Of a stretch of DNA of 64,000 nt, positions 24,497-35,826 are shown one piece after another. The DNA is from Nymphaea colorata (lineage: Eukaryota; Streptophyta; Magnoliopsida; Nymphaeales; Nymphaeaceae): positions 13,184,854 to 13,248,853 of the forward strand of contig NC_045147.1 in the NCBI RefSeq assembly GCF_008831285.2. The letters are read 5' to 3'. Every line of letters starts with the position of its first letter. The stretch's first letter is position 1. Below the pieces are notes generated by a model that was not told the DNA's origin, did not search any database, and saw only the letters and a list, made by a program, of their open reading frames with translations. The translations under genes and the position numbers were made by a program.

Positions 24497-26797
24497 TATA
24501 AAAAGCCAAGATGCGTTGTTTCTGTGGTTTTTTGAGGGTTTAATATTGTGAGGAGGTGGCTTGGAAACGGGTGAAAAGCATCTGTCTTTTTGGCTTTAAG
24601 TGTAAGAGAAGTGCAGGACTGTTTGATTGTTAATCACGCGTGCGGCGCTTGAGACAAAAGAGCGCCCACAGGAAAAAGGGAAAACCAGGTTTCTCAAACT
24701 TGGTTGAACGGAGGACGCAACCCAAAGGAAAAAAAAAAAAAAAAAAGTTGGTTTTCGTTCATGAATCGACTTAGAAAATTGGAGCACGTTTCCGGGCAAT
24801 AATTTTACTATTTAACAATTTAGACCCAAAAGTTTGGACAAATTCAGGGAGCGTCTTTGCTGCTCGTTCTACTGAAGAGGATCTACCTTGCTTTCTCGAA
24901 AGTAGAGAGGAAAAAAAATGCACAACTACCTGTCAATGTGATCCGTTTGCCTCGTGTTGAAACAGTAAATATGAATCGTCATATTTCTGCACGCACATCA
25001 ATAATTGAGAGCTGAGGAAGACGGAGGAAAGTTGGGAGCAGGCTACCTAACTTGACTTGCACTAAACAATCCAAGCGGCATGTTTGAATTAAGGATCATA
25101 TGTAAGTAATAAGTGCAAGGTTCTCTGTTTAATTATGTTCACAAATTTCTTTCTTTTTGTTCAAGAATTTTTTAAGAAGTAAGTTTAGCTGTTCCAATTT
25201 CTTATTCTGTTCTGGACAAGTGACTGAGATTTTATTACTTACAAACCTTCAACGTTGGATATCCTTGAATCTTCAGTTCTTATAAAAACTAACAAAGTGT
25301 GCTAGTCTGAAATTTGTTTTTGGGGTTCCGAACAATGTAAAAGATCACATCGCGTCCAAAAGTTGGATTTGGAAAGATGTAATTGCACTTACTGTCTTAC
25401 ATTGCATTCTGTCCTCTTCTGCACCTCATACCCCGAATAGGAAAATCACCAAACGAGCTCCCTTATCATATTCCCGTGCTGATCCTTTTCTGTCCAATGA
25501 CAGAAGACATTTACCTTATCTTTTTCACATGCGGAGCAGCCGATGTACGAGATGCATCTTTGCTGTGCCCCATTGGAAGCCCTTGTCTCCATTATCAATT
25601 TAGTTTCTCTCCTTCCTCGCAAATCTTTCACCACGTACCCCAAAAGGTGAAAAACATTACTCAAGGAGCCACTTGGTACGAGGGAGATCAGAGGACACTC
25701 AAACGAGTTGTTTAAAAGTTGAAATTTTTGAAAGTTTATAACGCTTTGTAAGTATCTTATAATTCATAGAACACTAAAACTCAAATTCATATATAACACA
25801 GTAGGACTACGTGTTCATGAACCTCCATAACAATGTCTCATTCGCCACACGACCCCACTGGTATGGTTTCTTTCTTCCTCTTTTTCCCCAACATGGGTCG
25901 AGAAAACTAGTTGCCCTGTTTTTCCTTACCTTTGTGTTTATATGTATCTATTTTACAACTCAACAGGCTGCGTTACCACTTAAAAGGCACTGAGTTGTTA
26001 AGAGATGTAACGTGGATGATGATGCTAAAAGCTTCCCTAGATAAACATGCCAGGCGTAACAAGCCTAAAGCCTAGTCTGAAAAAGTTTACCATGTCAAGG
26101 ATAAGTCTAAAACATACAGGTGAAGCTTCCCTGGTCATTACCTCCCTCTTTTTTTTCTCTCTCTTCATGTTCACTGTTTGCATCGTCCGTCCCGCAAGTA
26201 TGCAACCCGTGAAAGTAAAAACAGACATGTCACAGAATGAATCATGTGGCCTGTTTACACCAATTTTTCCGACTTTTTTTTGTTTAGGGCCAACCAGTCG
26301 CCCGACAAACATGAGGTCATGAATTGGAATCAGGAAAGATTCCATGGAACCAAGAACCAAAACGACTAGGAGCCACAAACCAAACACCGGACAACTCATC
26401 AAGGACTACCAACGAACGAAACCAAATTTTACCTGGAAGATGGACGTCAAAGTTCTTCATATAGACCCAAAAACATTCCAAAGCAACAACAACGAAAAGA
26501 ATTGGGCGCAAAGTCTTTAGTACAACAACCCATCAAAGAGGAACAAAGTATAAAGGGATTGAAAAAAAAAGCCCGCGCAAGGAGAGACTTCTAGTTCTGG
26601 ACACTTGAACTTACAGACACCACGTTACAGACCTAAGAAAACTAGGGCTCCGAAAGGAGCGGTTACGGCCTTTGCTTTCTCCTTTCCTTGTTATCCTTTT
26701 CTGCGTTCCCTTGTCGACTCCGCGGCTTCTGCATCAACGCGCCACAAACCCGGAAGAAGGATAAGCTGAGCGGACGACGAATGGCGCAAATCTGGAG

Positions 26798-27423
26798 TTA
26801 CCTGTGCGCCGTGACCAAAGTCTCGACGAAGCGCAGGCCGTCGAACCTGGGCGCGAACATATTCCCGCCCGAACTCCTCTGGCAGGCCGAAGCGGAGCCA
26901 TTTCCAGCGGATATTGCCTGAACACATAGGGGGAGAACGTGAGAAATCGGGCGACTCCGACCAACATAAGAAACAGAGGATCAAAACCACAAGAATCTCT
27001 GGTGAGTGATTAAGGAAAGACCACATAAACCAGAGAAACAACAGAAAATCACAATCATGAACAAAAGCAAAGCAGAAACGAGGGCAGATCACGCCAAATA
27101 AAAGAAGAACAAGGAAAAAAAAAACGTAGGAGGAAACGCAGAAGACGAAGTATTCATTCATTCAGAACAAGAGAAGATCGTAAAAGAAATATGGAAATAC
27201 AGGGAAAGCGTAAGCACAATCTTCTGACAATGGGAACGCGACGATTAAAACAAACACCCGTAGATCCAATGTCCGTCTAGCTTCTCCCGCCAGGAAAAAG
27301 GGCGGGAAGAACTTTTACCTCATCAGAGGGCTTGAAAACTCTGTCATGGCGGTCGTCCGACGAGGTGAACGCCGCGGACGACGCGGCGACTGCAGAAGCA
27401 AAGAAGATGCCGGACCTCTTCAT
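26798..27423 (-). CDS. Small plant-specific conserved protein, 74 aa, two exons
   Basis: Exon 1 is 27319-27423 (35 codons from ATG) and exon 2 is 26798-26917 (39 codons plus TAA), joined by a 401-bp GT-AG intron in phase 0. The product starts MKRSGIFFASAVAASSAAF, an alanine/serine-rich hydrophobic stretch that could be a targeting signal. A charged middle (DDRHDRVFKPSDE) and a Ser/Gly linker follow. It ends FAPRFDGLRFVETLVTAHR. I recall near-identical C-termini (APRFDGLRFIETLVTAHR) in short, uncharacterised angiosperm proteins, and the ending at an exact stop supports a real gene. No function is known to me. Neither exon shows up as a long frame, so the gene is easily missed. A TATA box lies at 27613-27620. 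Confidence 0.78.
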
Positions 27424-27612
27424 CGCGCGCGCCCTTGAAATCGCCGAAGAGCGCGAAAAGGGGAAAGCGGAGAAGAGAGTGAGATCAGCGGAAGACGACG
27501 AGATCAGACGGAATTCCGGAGAGTCCGTCGGATCTCGCTACCTGCTGACCGACCCCTACGATCCCTTCCCTTGGCTTTGCTCCACGTCTCCTCCCGCCTC
27601 GCCTTCGACGCC

Positions 27613-27620
27613 AATTTATA
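27613..27620 (-). promoter_or_regulatory. TATA box (TATAAATT) of the 74-aa gene
   Basis: TATAAATT reads on the minus strand about 190 bases upstream of the start codon at 27423, in a locally GC-rich region. It implies a leader of about 160 nt. Confidence 0.55.
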
Positions 27621-27639
27621 CGCTCTCTTCCGAAATTAA

Positions 27640-29600
27640 GCAAATTTAAACCACGTTTAGATTCCGGAAGCCACAGAAGCTCTACCTTGCTACGGGGGCC
27701 CACCACTGGGCCATGTAGACGACATATGACACGTAGCAAGACTTCGGCCTAGTTGTCAGCTAATTATTGGGCGCTTGTTTTAAGCGTATTAAAACGTCAG
27801 CAGAGCGGTAGAAAGATAGCAATGAGAAAAAATTTCACTTTTGTGATCGTTTTTTTGTTCTAATCCTAAAGACGGCTTTACTTTTTAAAATTTGTCGATG
27901 TAGGGTGTCAATTTCGCGTTTTTTTTTTTTTTTCAAAAAGTGCCTATTGATTTTCTGGCGAGTTTACCCCAACACAACAACTACGCTTAGCCTTCTTGGT
28001 GTTCCGTAACGAACTTGATGGCACATTTGCTCAATCAAATGTATGTCACACGTCTTCTCGTTGGTTGTTGATTAATGTTGAATGTTCAATCAAATATACA
28101 TAAAAGTTTAAAAAATTAAGCAGTTGTAAAATAATAAGATTTTGCTATTGGGACGACACCCTTCTCTAACATAGTTTTGAAAAAATGAGGTATATTGAGA
28201 ACCAGTGTTTTAAAGAATTTTACAAATTTTGTGTTTTTTTTTTTTTTTTGTTTCGGTGACATATTAAAATTTGGTTTTTAAATAATGTAAAGGAGATCAG
28301 GTTTTTCTTTCCCTTTAACAAAACCAGGTTTTGTCAATATTGGGTTTTCTTTAAACTCAATTTTGACGGCACCCATTAGTATTAATTTTAACATGTCACC
28401 AAGACACTCCTTTATAATTGTTTATTGGCAGAAGGAGATTTTGATTATGTGCCCAAAAAATGCATTCCATGGTATGACATTTCCCTTAAAATTTTGGACA
28501 TGAATTTATGTCATACTATTCAATGATGTGTCGTCGAAGGGCTCTTAATCTTCTGAACAATTATGAGAGCAACCGTGATTTCAGTCGCCCTCTTTTTTAT
28601 CGTTTATTTAAATCACATGCAGACAACCCTAGTTCAGACCCGTGGTGTAGGTTGGAAAGGTTTTAAATAATTCTTCTCATTTTTTAAAAACTCGTCACTT
28701 TTTTTTTTGGGAATCGAGTCAATCCCCTTCTTTCTTCCTAAGTTTTTGATGGACATATGGTTTAATTTTTTTTTTTTTAATATAAGTCAGAGTAGTGTAT
28801 AATCTCTGGACATTACAAAGCAGTCTCGGACCTTGAGAGGATAAAGGGAAAGGAGTGGGGCCTTCGGCCTTTACTCGGGCGGTAGAATTACCCTCTCGTT
28901 CACCCCAAAAGTCACACCAATAGTCACAAATGAATTTTACCAGAAAAACAGTTTTAAATGAAATAGTTCTAATAAAGATTAGAACAGCAAACCTTGTTTT
29001 AATAAATGAAAAAATCACTGTCCGATGTGAATTTAGGATATATATGTATGGTAGAAATAAGTGTGTGTTATCACCTCATTAAAAATTAGATTTTCTGCAA
29101 CATAAATGATGCATTTTGATCCAGTGAAGAAGATCTAAGTGAATGCCGAAGCTGAATTCAGTAAATAAAAATAAATGGATAGTAGGTTGTCAGGGGATGG
29201 CCACAGTTCAAATCCCACGGGAGCTGGAGCTGCTTCATTGCCTCGCCTGTGCTACAGCTATACATCATGTCTGAAAGAAAGTTCACTGGAAATGTTTTCC
29301 TGCTTTTAGAAAACTCAACTCTGAGCCTTACTTGGAACTCAGGCGTAGTGTATTTCTTGACATTGGAAAGAAAACAAAACCTTTTCCTTCCTTTAAGCTT
29401 AGAAATAGTGCGACAGATGATTCGTTCACGATGATGACGCGAATGATGTGATTTTCGCGTCAACAGATCGCAATCAACCTACGAAAGGACAATCGAAAGA
29501 TAAAGATAGAAGGGGGAGGGGCCATATTATGTATAACCAATTAAGTATATAATACTGTGGGATTTGAACTCTTGTGCACATAAATAAACCAACAAACTAA
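27640..29600. other. Intergenic, AT-rich
   Basis: No gene recognised. Homopolymer T-runs lie near 27920, 28230 and 28770. GTTCAAATCCC (about 29207) and its inverse, GGGATTTGAAC (about 29560), resemble RNA polymerase III B boxes in opposite orientation, but no convincing A box or body accompanies them. Confidence 0.4.
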
Positions 29601-29602
29601 CA

Positions 29603-30070
29603 TTAAAAGACGAAACAAATTGCAGCAATGGAGAACACTGTAAGAACACCAAGTCCTGTTGATGCCACAGTCGCAGCCGGAGCTCCTGAGTTAGAATAAA
29701 AGAAATAGTAAGGGTAGGGATAGATAGATGATTGATTCGGCGAAGGTGGAGGCAACCATATGGAAGGAGTTTCAGGATAGATATAAGACAGAGGTGAGGA
29801 TGGCGGCGGCGGCGGTGGCGGAGGAAGGAGCGGCGTTGGTGGTGTTGCGTAATTGAAATCAGGTGATGATGGCAACGAAGGTGGTGGAGGGATTAGAGAG
29901 GGAGGTGAGGGAGGAGAAGAGCACACCAGCGGGCAGGTGCTGCACTCACTTGCGCAGAGCTGGCCGCCATTGGAAGGGTAGACTTGAACTGGAGGCTCAT
30001 CCTCTGCTCTCGCAGCCAGTAGTCCCACCAACAAAGCCGCCATTGCCCACCTGCAGTTTGCTTCTCCCAT
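29603..30070 (-). CDS. Small GPI-anchored proline-rich (extensin-like) cell-wall protein, 155 aa
   Basis: A single exon. Residues 1-22 form a signal peptide (hydrophobic MAALLVGLLAARA). A mature N-terminus with VQVYPSNGG and a cysteine cluster C-x3-C-x2-C-x3-C (39, 43, 46, 50) follows. Residues 52-112 are rich in SPP and runs of up to eight prolines, with tyrosines (YIYPETP), the substrate pattern for hydroxyproline O-glycosylation. A Tyr-rich stretch (115-125) precedes a small-residue cluster SNSGAPAA (126-133) and a C-terminal hydrophobic tail (138-155), together a GPI-attachment signal. The layout matches short plant hydroxyproline-rich proteins often labelled extensin-like. It presumably sits at the plasma-membrane/wall interface. 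The exact role is unknown. The upstream neighbour across the intergenic gap is unrelated. Confidence 0.8.
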   Translation of the reverse strand: MGEANCRWAMAALLVGLLAARAEDEPPVQVYPSNGGQLCASECSTCPLVCSSPPSPPSLIPPPPSLPSSPDFNYATPPTPLLPPPPPPPPSSPLSYIYPETPSIWLPPPSPNQSSIYPYPYYFFYSNSGAPAATVASTGLGVLTVFSIAAICFVF

Positions 30071-32689
30071 GGCTTTGGTGCACGATCAACTTAGTCTATA
30101 CGATCAAACCATTGCCATTTAATTTGATGATCGATCAATGACCAGTTAACTGTTAAGTCATGTGATCTCCCTTCCCTTTCTTTCTTATGCTGCTTGCTTC
30201 ATGAGGACGCAAGGTTTTTCCCTTTTCTCCTGCAAAGTCGCCGGCTTTTATAGATTCGTCACTGCACAAAGATCCAGTGCACAAACACAATCGCAGGCAT
30301 TCATATGTATAGATGATCCATTTCCAAACCTGATTATTGCACAACAAACGCTGAATTTTAGCCATGGTCTTGGCATTCAATAACCATTTTACAGCATGTC
30401 ATATTCAGTCGCTCACATAAGATTAGATATCTTCTCAACAGCCGATCGATCCTCTAATATGTCTAATTCTATTTTGAAATAAATTTAGCATCTTTAGTAA
30501 TGATAAACTGATAATGTTCACCCAAACAGCTAACCGCTAGGGCTTGTTTGAATACATGGAATTTTTGTTGTAGAGATGAAACTTTAATTCAAATCCAGTC
30601 GCAAGTTCTAGCTATAAACAAACACGGAACTTTATTGCTGGCAGTTTTGAAGCCATTATGGAACTTTAGTGCCGGCGTTAAAGTTTCACTTAGATAAATG
30701 AAACTTTAATGCTGGAAGAATTTGCTTTCATGTTAACTTCTCAATACCCGGACTAGAAGTTCCCTGGAATTAAACAAATGGGGAAAATGGAAGATAGAAC
30801 AAAAATTCCACTAAGACAAAATATCTGGTACTAAATGCCCAGCAGTTTGAAGCCCCAGATATTTAGTTCCAGGAACTCAAACACTATCCCAGAGTCAGAG
30901 TTGTAGGCCAAGGATTTTTTCAATCTCTTTAATATGGTTGGGCAGATCACTTGATCTGCTCATTGTAGGTGAATCTTCTACCTAAAGAAACATGAAAGCA
31001 CATTTTCATATAGAGGATATAGTTTTGCTTTTAATTCCCAAAGTGAGCATCAACTTCCTGGTATTTTCTAGCACCGTCTCAGTGTTCTTCAGAAACTGCT
31101 GAACAAAGGCTGCCCATATCAATAATCCATTGACTAGAGTTAAAACCAATTTGGATTGATTCCAATTACAACGAGTAGTGTTCCTGAATAATCGGAGTGC
31201 ACATCGACCTAATAAAACTGCAGATACAGAATTCTTTTCGATTGTGCACAAAAAATTTAACGCACAACATGAAGCCGCGATCTTGAAGTTTCAAAACCAT
31301 TCAACTCCGTATCAGAAACTTTAGATAATCGGGTTTCATCTTCGAAATTAGTTGTAGAATATCAGATCTTAGATGAAATTTTTCCAAAGGTATGGAAGAA
31401 CAGCCTTGTTCTTTCTCTCATCTTTAACGCCACTGGCTCCCGAATATTTACTTTTTGGTGCATGAACTTCGTGTTCATGTTCTCTTAACTTTGTATGTGC
31501 AATGGAAGAATCTAATGCTTTGCTTGTTTGTGAAAGTTGCCGTATGTTAAAGCCGCTTGATCTGGTCTCCCACCTCAAGAATGATTTCCGGACGAACCAA
31601 AGAACATGATTAACAATATACAATAGCTTCTTCGTTTCACATCCAAATGTGGCTTCTTTCTTTTCCACAAATGTAAGTATTTAATATCAGTGAGATTTGT
31701 TAATGTAGTATACCAAAAAATGTTCATGTAGTCTTTAATTTGAAGGTTCCAAGTCATAAAAAGTGCAATTTTTAAGATTTGAAATTACTGGGTGTATAGA
31801 TCGAGTATTTCATCTTTCTGCCTAACAAGAGAGCCAAAACTCTACCTTTCTCCTTCCTTTCAAAGGCCTACTTTTAGTGTCTCGGCTAAGGTGTCTTTTC
31901 TATACTTCAACTTGTAAATTAGTTCTCTTTTTTTCAATATTGGAAGTTGGTATGATAGGGGTTCGAAACAGAGACTGGCCGCTACCAACCCCCACCATGC
32001 CCATTGGGCCAACTCTTTCGGGAATATATAAATTTCTTTAGGTTTATAAGCTGTAAAGGGATCCATACTTACAATTAAATTAATTGCTACAATTAATTGC
32101 TACTTCCGTAAAAACTTATTATCCTACCTCCCAGAAAATAGTTTGGAAAATACACTTGACTCTACTAATATATGTAGATTCTTCTTGAATGACTTCCTGA
32201 AGGGGCATAACATACTTATTTTAGACTTTACTGATAAAAAAGCATTTGGTTGTACACTTGATATTTCTCTTTATTGAGCATAGTTTTTTTGTCTCATTAT
32301 CCTTGTATTAAATTGGTGATAAAGTTAAGGTCAAGTAATAAAAATGATTTTGATTAATGGTGCAAAAGTTTAGTCCATTTTTAATGGTGCTAAAAAGACA
32401 GGTCTGGTTTTCTATGCCAATTATTTGGTGTACATTTGCGGTAGAAAAAAACAATCGCCTGGTCTAATGTGGATTGAGGAGCGTTATTTAAATGTCCGAA
32501 ACAAGTTCAAAAATAATTATTTAAACCTTGGGAAAATGAAAATGTACATGAAGTACAAAATAATAATTTTCAAATTGTTAAAAAAGTATAAAATCTCTAT
32601 CAAGGTTCCGCCGAGGGTCTGTTCACCTGCATAAGCCTAGGCAGATATGTCCTTTTCTACCAAAATCGAAGGCAAAAGCTATGTGCAAA
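30071..32689. other. Intergenic
   Basis: The promoter of the proline-rich gene lies at the left edge, with no clear TATA box chosen. A MITE-like segment lies at about 30540-30890. Other frames (for example 31.0-31.7 kb, minus strand) have no recognisable domain. Confidence 0.4.
30540..30890. mobile_element. Possible MITE with degraded inverted ends, about 350 bp
   Basis: The left end has TTGTTTGAATACATGGAA, and the right end read in reverse has GTGTTTGAGTTCCTGGAA, sharing about 14 of 18 positions. GAAACTTTA and GGAACTTTA words recur inside. No target duplication was found. Confidence 0.35.
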
Positions 32690-34420
32690 ATATTCATTAT
32701 GTTACACACATGATCAAATCGTGCTTGAAAACAATATCATAATCTCTGTGAACTTTGTCATTCTTTATATCTAATGCTGCAACCAAGAAAAGTAAATTAG
32801 TAGCACCAATTTATCATACAATCTTGTTACTTATTATTCAGGTACATGCATAAATGCGTTGCGCTGAAAGACTCTCAAATGGTCATGTACTACTGTACTT
32901 ACCAAACTCTATAGAACATCTTAGCCCAGTGGCACTAAGAGAAATCTACTTATCAGATATGATATATTTATGTACTTGAATTGTCCCCAAAATGACTTTG
33001 GCAGCTTACAAATAGAAAGAACGCTCCTAATTGTCTTTACAATTATCATCATCCCTATCTACAACTTCATTTTGCTATAGATCATGGGAACAATCTTCTC
33101 ATGTTTGATGTCATGTTTCATGAAAAATATTCTAAGTGGTCAAACTCTATAGTCACCATCATCAGTGCCATTTCTTTAGTTAATTTCTTACTTGTTTTAC
33201 ACTCAACCCAGTGACAAAGCCAAAAATTTTTTGCTATGGGGCATTGTTGTAGAAATTCTCATTTTTGAAAGGGCATAACATAAAGTAAATAATTGCAAGA
33301 AATCTATCAAAAAAATATATAAAAACAAATAAAAATTTTGTTGCTAGTGTGGGCGACTACCCACGCCAGCCTATCTGTGGCTCAACCGCTACATGAAAAT
33401 TCATAAGGACTTCACTCATATTCTTAATTGCCTTTACCCAAACTGTCTCAAAAGCATGATTAATGAAAGTAATAGGATAAGAACCATCCTTTGATGTGAC
33501 ATTTATTGGACCACAGACACCTGAGTAAAATAATCAGTCCAACAACCTAGTCGCTCTCTTTTAACAATTTTGTTAGGAGAACCTTCATGTTGTTTACTTA
33601 CTAAGCAACGATCGCAGGAAGATTAACTTTGTTTCTTTTAATTCGTGAAATAATTTCTTCTTTAGAATCAAATTTAACCCTTTCCGACTCATATGGGCAA
33701 GTTGTATGTGCCACAAGTGTAATGCAAAGCAATAGTCATGTTTGTTTCATCTTTATCAATTAAGATCTTCATCTAATAAAGAATGCCGACACAAGCATTC
33801 CTTAGTGAGCTTCTCGTCTCCAGCAAAAGTGAAAAAATAACTACCTTCACTTAACTTACCTACATACAAAAATTCATACGATGGTTTATATATATTTTGT
33901 CTCACATCTTTGAGAATAAGTTTAGATCCTATACTTGTCCGTACACAAACGACCTCTCATTCTAGTAATTTAGAATATTATTAGTGTCCATATGAACTGC
34001 TCCAATATCACCTATCTCATAAAATGAAAGAATTCTGTGTAATGAATCACATGATAGAATACTTCTATACCAATTATATAGGTCGTGCATGCTTTTTCTA
34101 CAGTGAGACATTCACCTTCATAAAGTAGAAGAACCTTCCTCTACTACTGCCCTTAAACCTTTTTTTTTTTTTTCTTTTTTTTTTTCATTTCTTGTGATCA
34201 ATATTTTTGTGGCAAGTAATACCATAACCAAAACATATATTAGTCATTTTAGGTATTTATGACTTTGATATGTTTCATGTCTCTTTTTTCTTAATTTGTC
34301 ACAAAACTCATATCACTAAGATATTTGTGCTTGAAGACTTTTCTCCTTCTTTCTTCATTCAAGAGACTGCTAGTCACATACTTCATTCAGGAGATTACTT
34401 GTCACGTGCTTTGTTTTATT
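32690..34420 (-). mobile_element. Decayed Ty1/copia LTR-retrotransposon fossil (gag to integrase)
   Basis: Translating the minus strand in pieces gives copia landmarks in the correct order. These are a gag segment resembling the LLNEE-RRK stretch before the zinc knuckle (about 34.35 kb), a GAG-pre-integrase block with LWHIQLAHMSRKGL (about 33.67 kb), an integrase zinc-binding stretch (CDRCLVSKQH, about 33.6 kb), and integrase-core remnants including RSVLSICKLPKSFWG (about 33.0 kb). No reverse transcriptase, RNase H or LTR was recognised, so only the 5' half survives. It is heavily broken (more than ten breaks) and looks old. A short element is inserted within it (33206-33415). Confidence 0.75.
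33206..33415. mobile_element. Short terminal-inverted-repeat-like insertion in the copia fossil
   Basis: About 210 bp between CAGTGACAAAGCCAAAA and GTGGCTCAACCGCT interrupts the integrase region. The two ends are related when one is reversed (both near AGTGRCRGAGCCA), a sequence pattern I recall at the ends of small plant DNA elements. A target duplication is not evident. Retrocopy homology resumes on both sides. Confidence 0.5.
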
Positions 34421-35826
34421 CTTACATATCTTCTGATTATTTATTTTTAAATGAATATATTTATACTTATACACACTTAAATTATATCTCTGCAAGAATA
34501 GCAATTCTGGGTTCCATAACGGAAGGGTACCTTGATGATGAGCACCACCTGAATCTTGTGCAAAATTGACTATTCAGCTAGCATAAAGGAAATCATAATG
34601 TAAAATTTGTAATGTTCTGAAAAGGCAGTGTTTAAGGGAAAATGTGATCCTCACATGAGATGACTCTTTAATGAGACAAGGAAATTAGTGCATGGAATTT
34701 AGTATTGCGTCTGTTTCGCCATTCACTAATTAGGCAAATGTTGCAAACAGAAATATTTATATTTTTTCTATCAAGTCAAACATGTGACATTGTTGAACAT
34801 ATTAATTTCTACCTAGGCAGCATCTTTATTTGCTAAGAGAACATGTGCAACATTGAAACATGTTAAGTGGTGAAGTGGAACATACGGTGATAGGTAGTAA
34901 GCATGTTAATTTTCTTTGTTAATCTCGTATTTTCATCAAAATCATATGAAATTGGATCCAATAAAGTTATAAAAGAACTTACGAGGCTCTCCCAACATAA
35001 ATATAGAAAAATAATGGTGTTGTTGTTGTCACTGTCCGAAGATCAAGTTTTTGAAGTGCTTTGGATAAGCATTTTCATTCATAAAAAATGTTACTATGAT
35101 ATTTCAGTAGACACTATTGAATTAGAATTAATCCCAAGATAAAAAAAAAAAAGATGTTACTTACTATGATGTTTCAGTAGACATTACGGAACTAGGATCT
35201 AATTTGGAGATAAAATATGTTCTATTCAAGTGTGTTGGTTCAATATTCTTGAATTACACAGCAAGAGAAGAAAAAGGTATGAGATAGACTCGCAGTTGTG
35301 AATGTCTCTTAGTCATGTGGATGATAAACCTTGTGTATACATACATAATCACATGCACAGATTGAGCTAACAATGGCGATCAAAATGGTTACCAAGGACC
35401 TTTTTTAGTATAACAAATGACTTGCTTTGAAAAAGAAAACCAAATCGTTAAGTGCTCTAATATCAATATGTATTTTGATCAAATATGCACTAACTCAAAA
35501 TTGTCGGGGTTTGCATATCCAATTTATTGCCAAAAGCATAAAGAAAGAGAAAAAGTCAGATAAAATGAAAATGTATAACAAAATTTGGACATAAAAAGTC
35601 TCTTAAATACAAAAAGAAAAAGAAGAGAACATGCTTGTTAAAATGATCAATTGAAGGTCGCCGGCCTTTAATTTGTTGCACTTTGCTTTACTGTTACAGT
35701 CGTCCAATTTTTTTGAACAGTTCAAAGCTGAGTCTTACTCAGCCACGATACACCGGTGCAAAGAAAGAATAATGCATATGTGAGAGAGAGAGAGGGACAG
35801 GAGCAGGCACATCGAGCGCGGTTAAT
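34421..35826. other. Intergenic 3' of the receptor kinase
   Basis: AT-rich. A phrase (ATGTTAC...TATGATRTTTCAGTAGACA) is repeated at about 35089-35113 and 35153-35182. A (GA)n tract at about 35781-35795 lies in the probable receptor kinase 3' UTR. No gene was recognised. Confidence 0.4.

Larger units (their letters stand above)
23517..26797. other. Intergenic, no gene recognised
   Basis: Contains a MITE-like foldback (23919-24036), a (CT)n(AT)n tract (24447-24496) and an A-run near 24730. Open frames at 25.4-25.7 and 26.0-26.5 kb lack recognisable domains. The 3' UTR of the 74-residue gene should lie just left of 26798. Confidence 0.45.

Noticed and set aside
25383-25715. 110-residue open frame
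   Set aside because: No domain, codon pattern or splice context supporting a gene.
29180-29580. B-box-like GTTCAAATCCC words in opposite orientation, possible tRNA or SINE remnants
   Set aside because: No cloverleaf, no A box and no duplication could be found.
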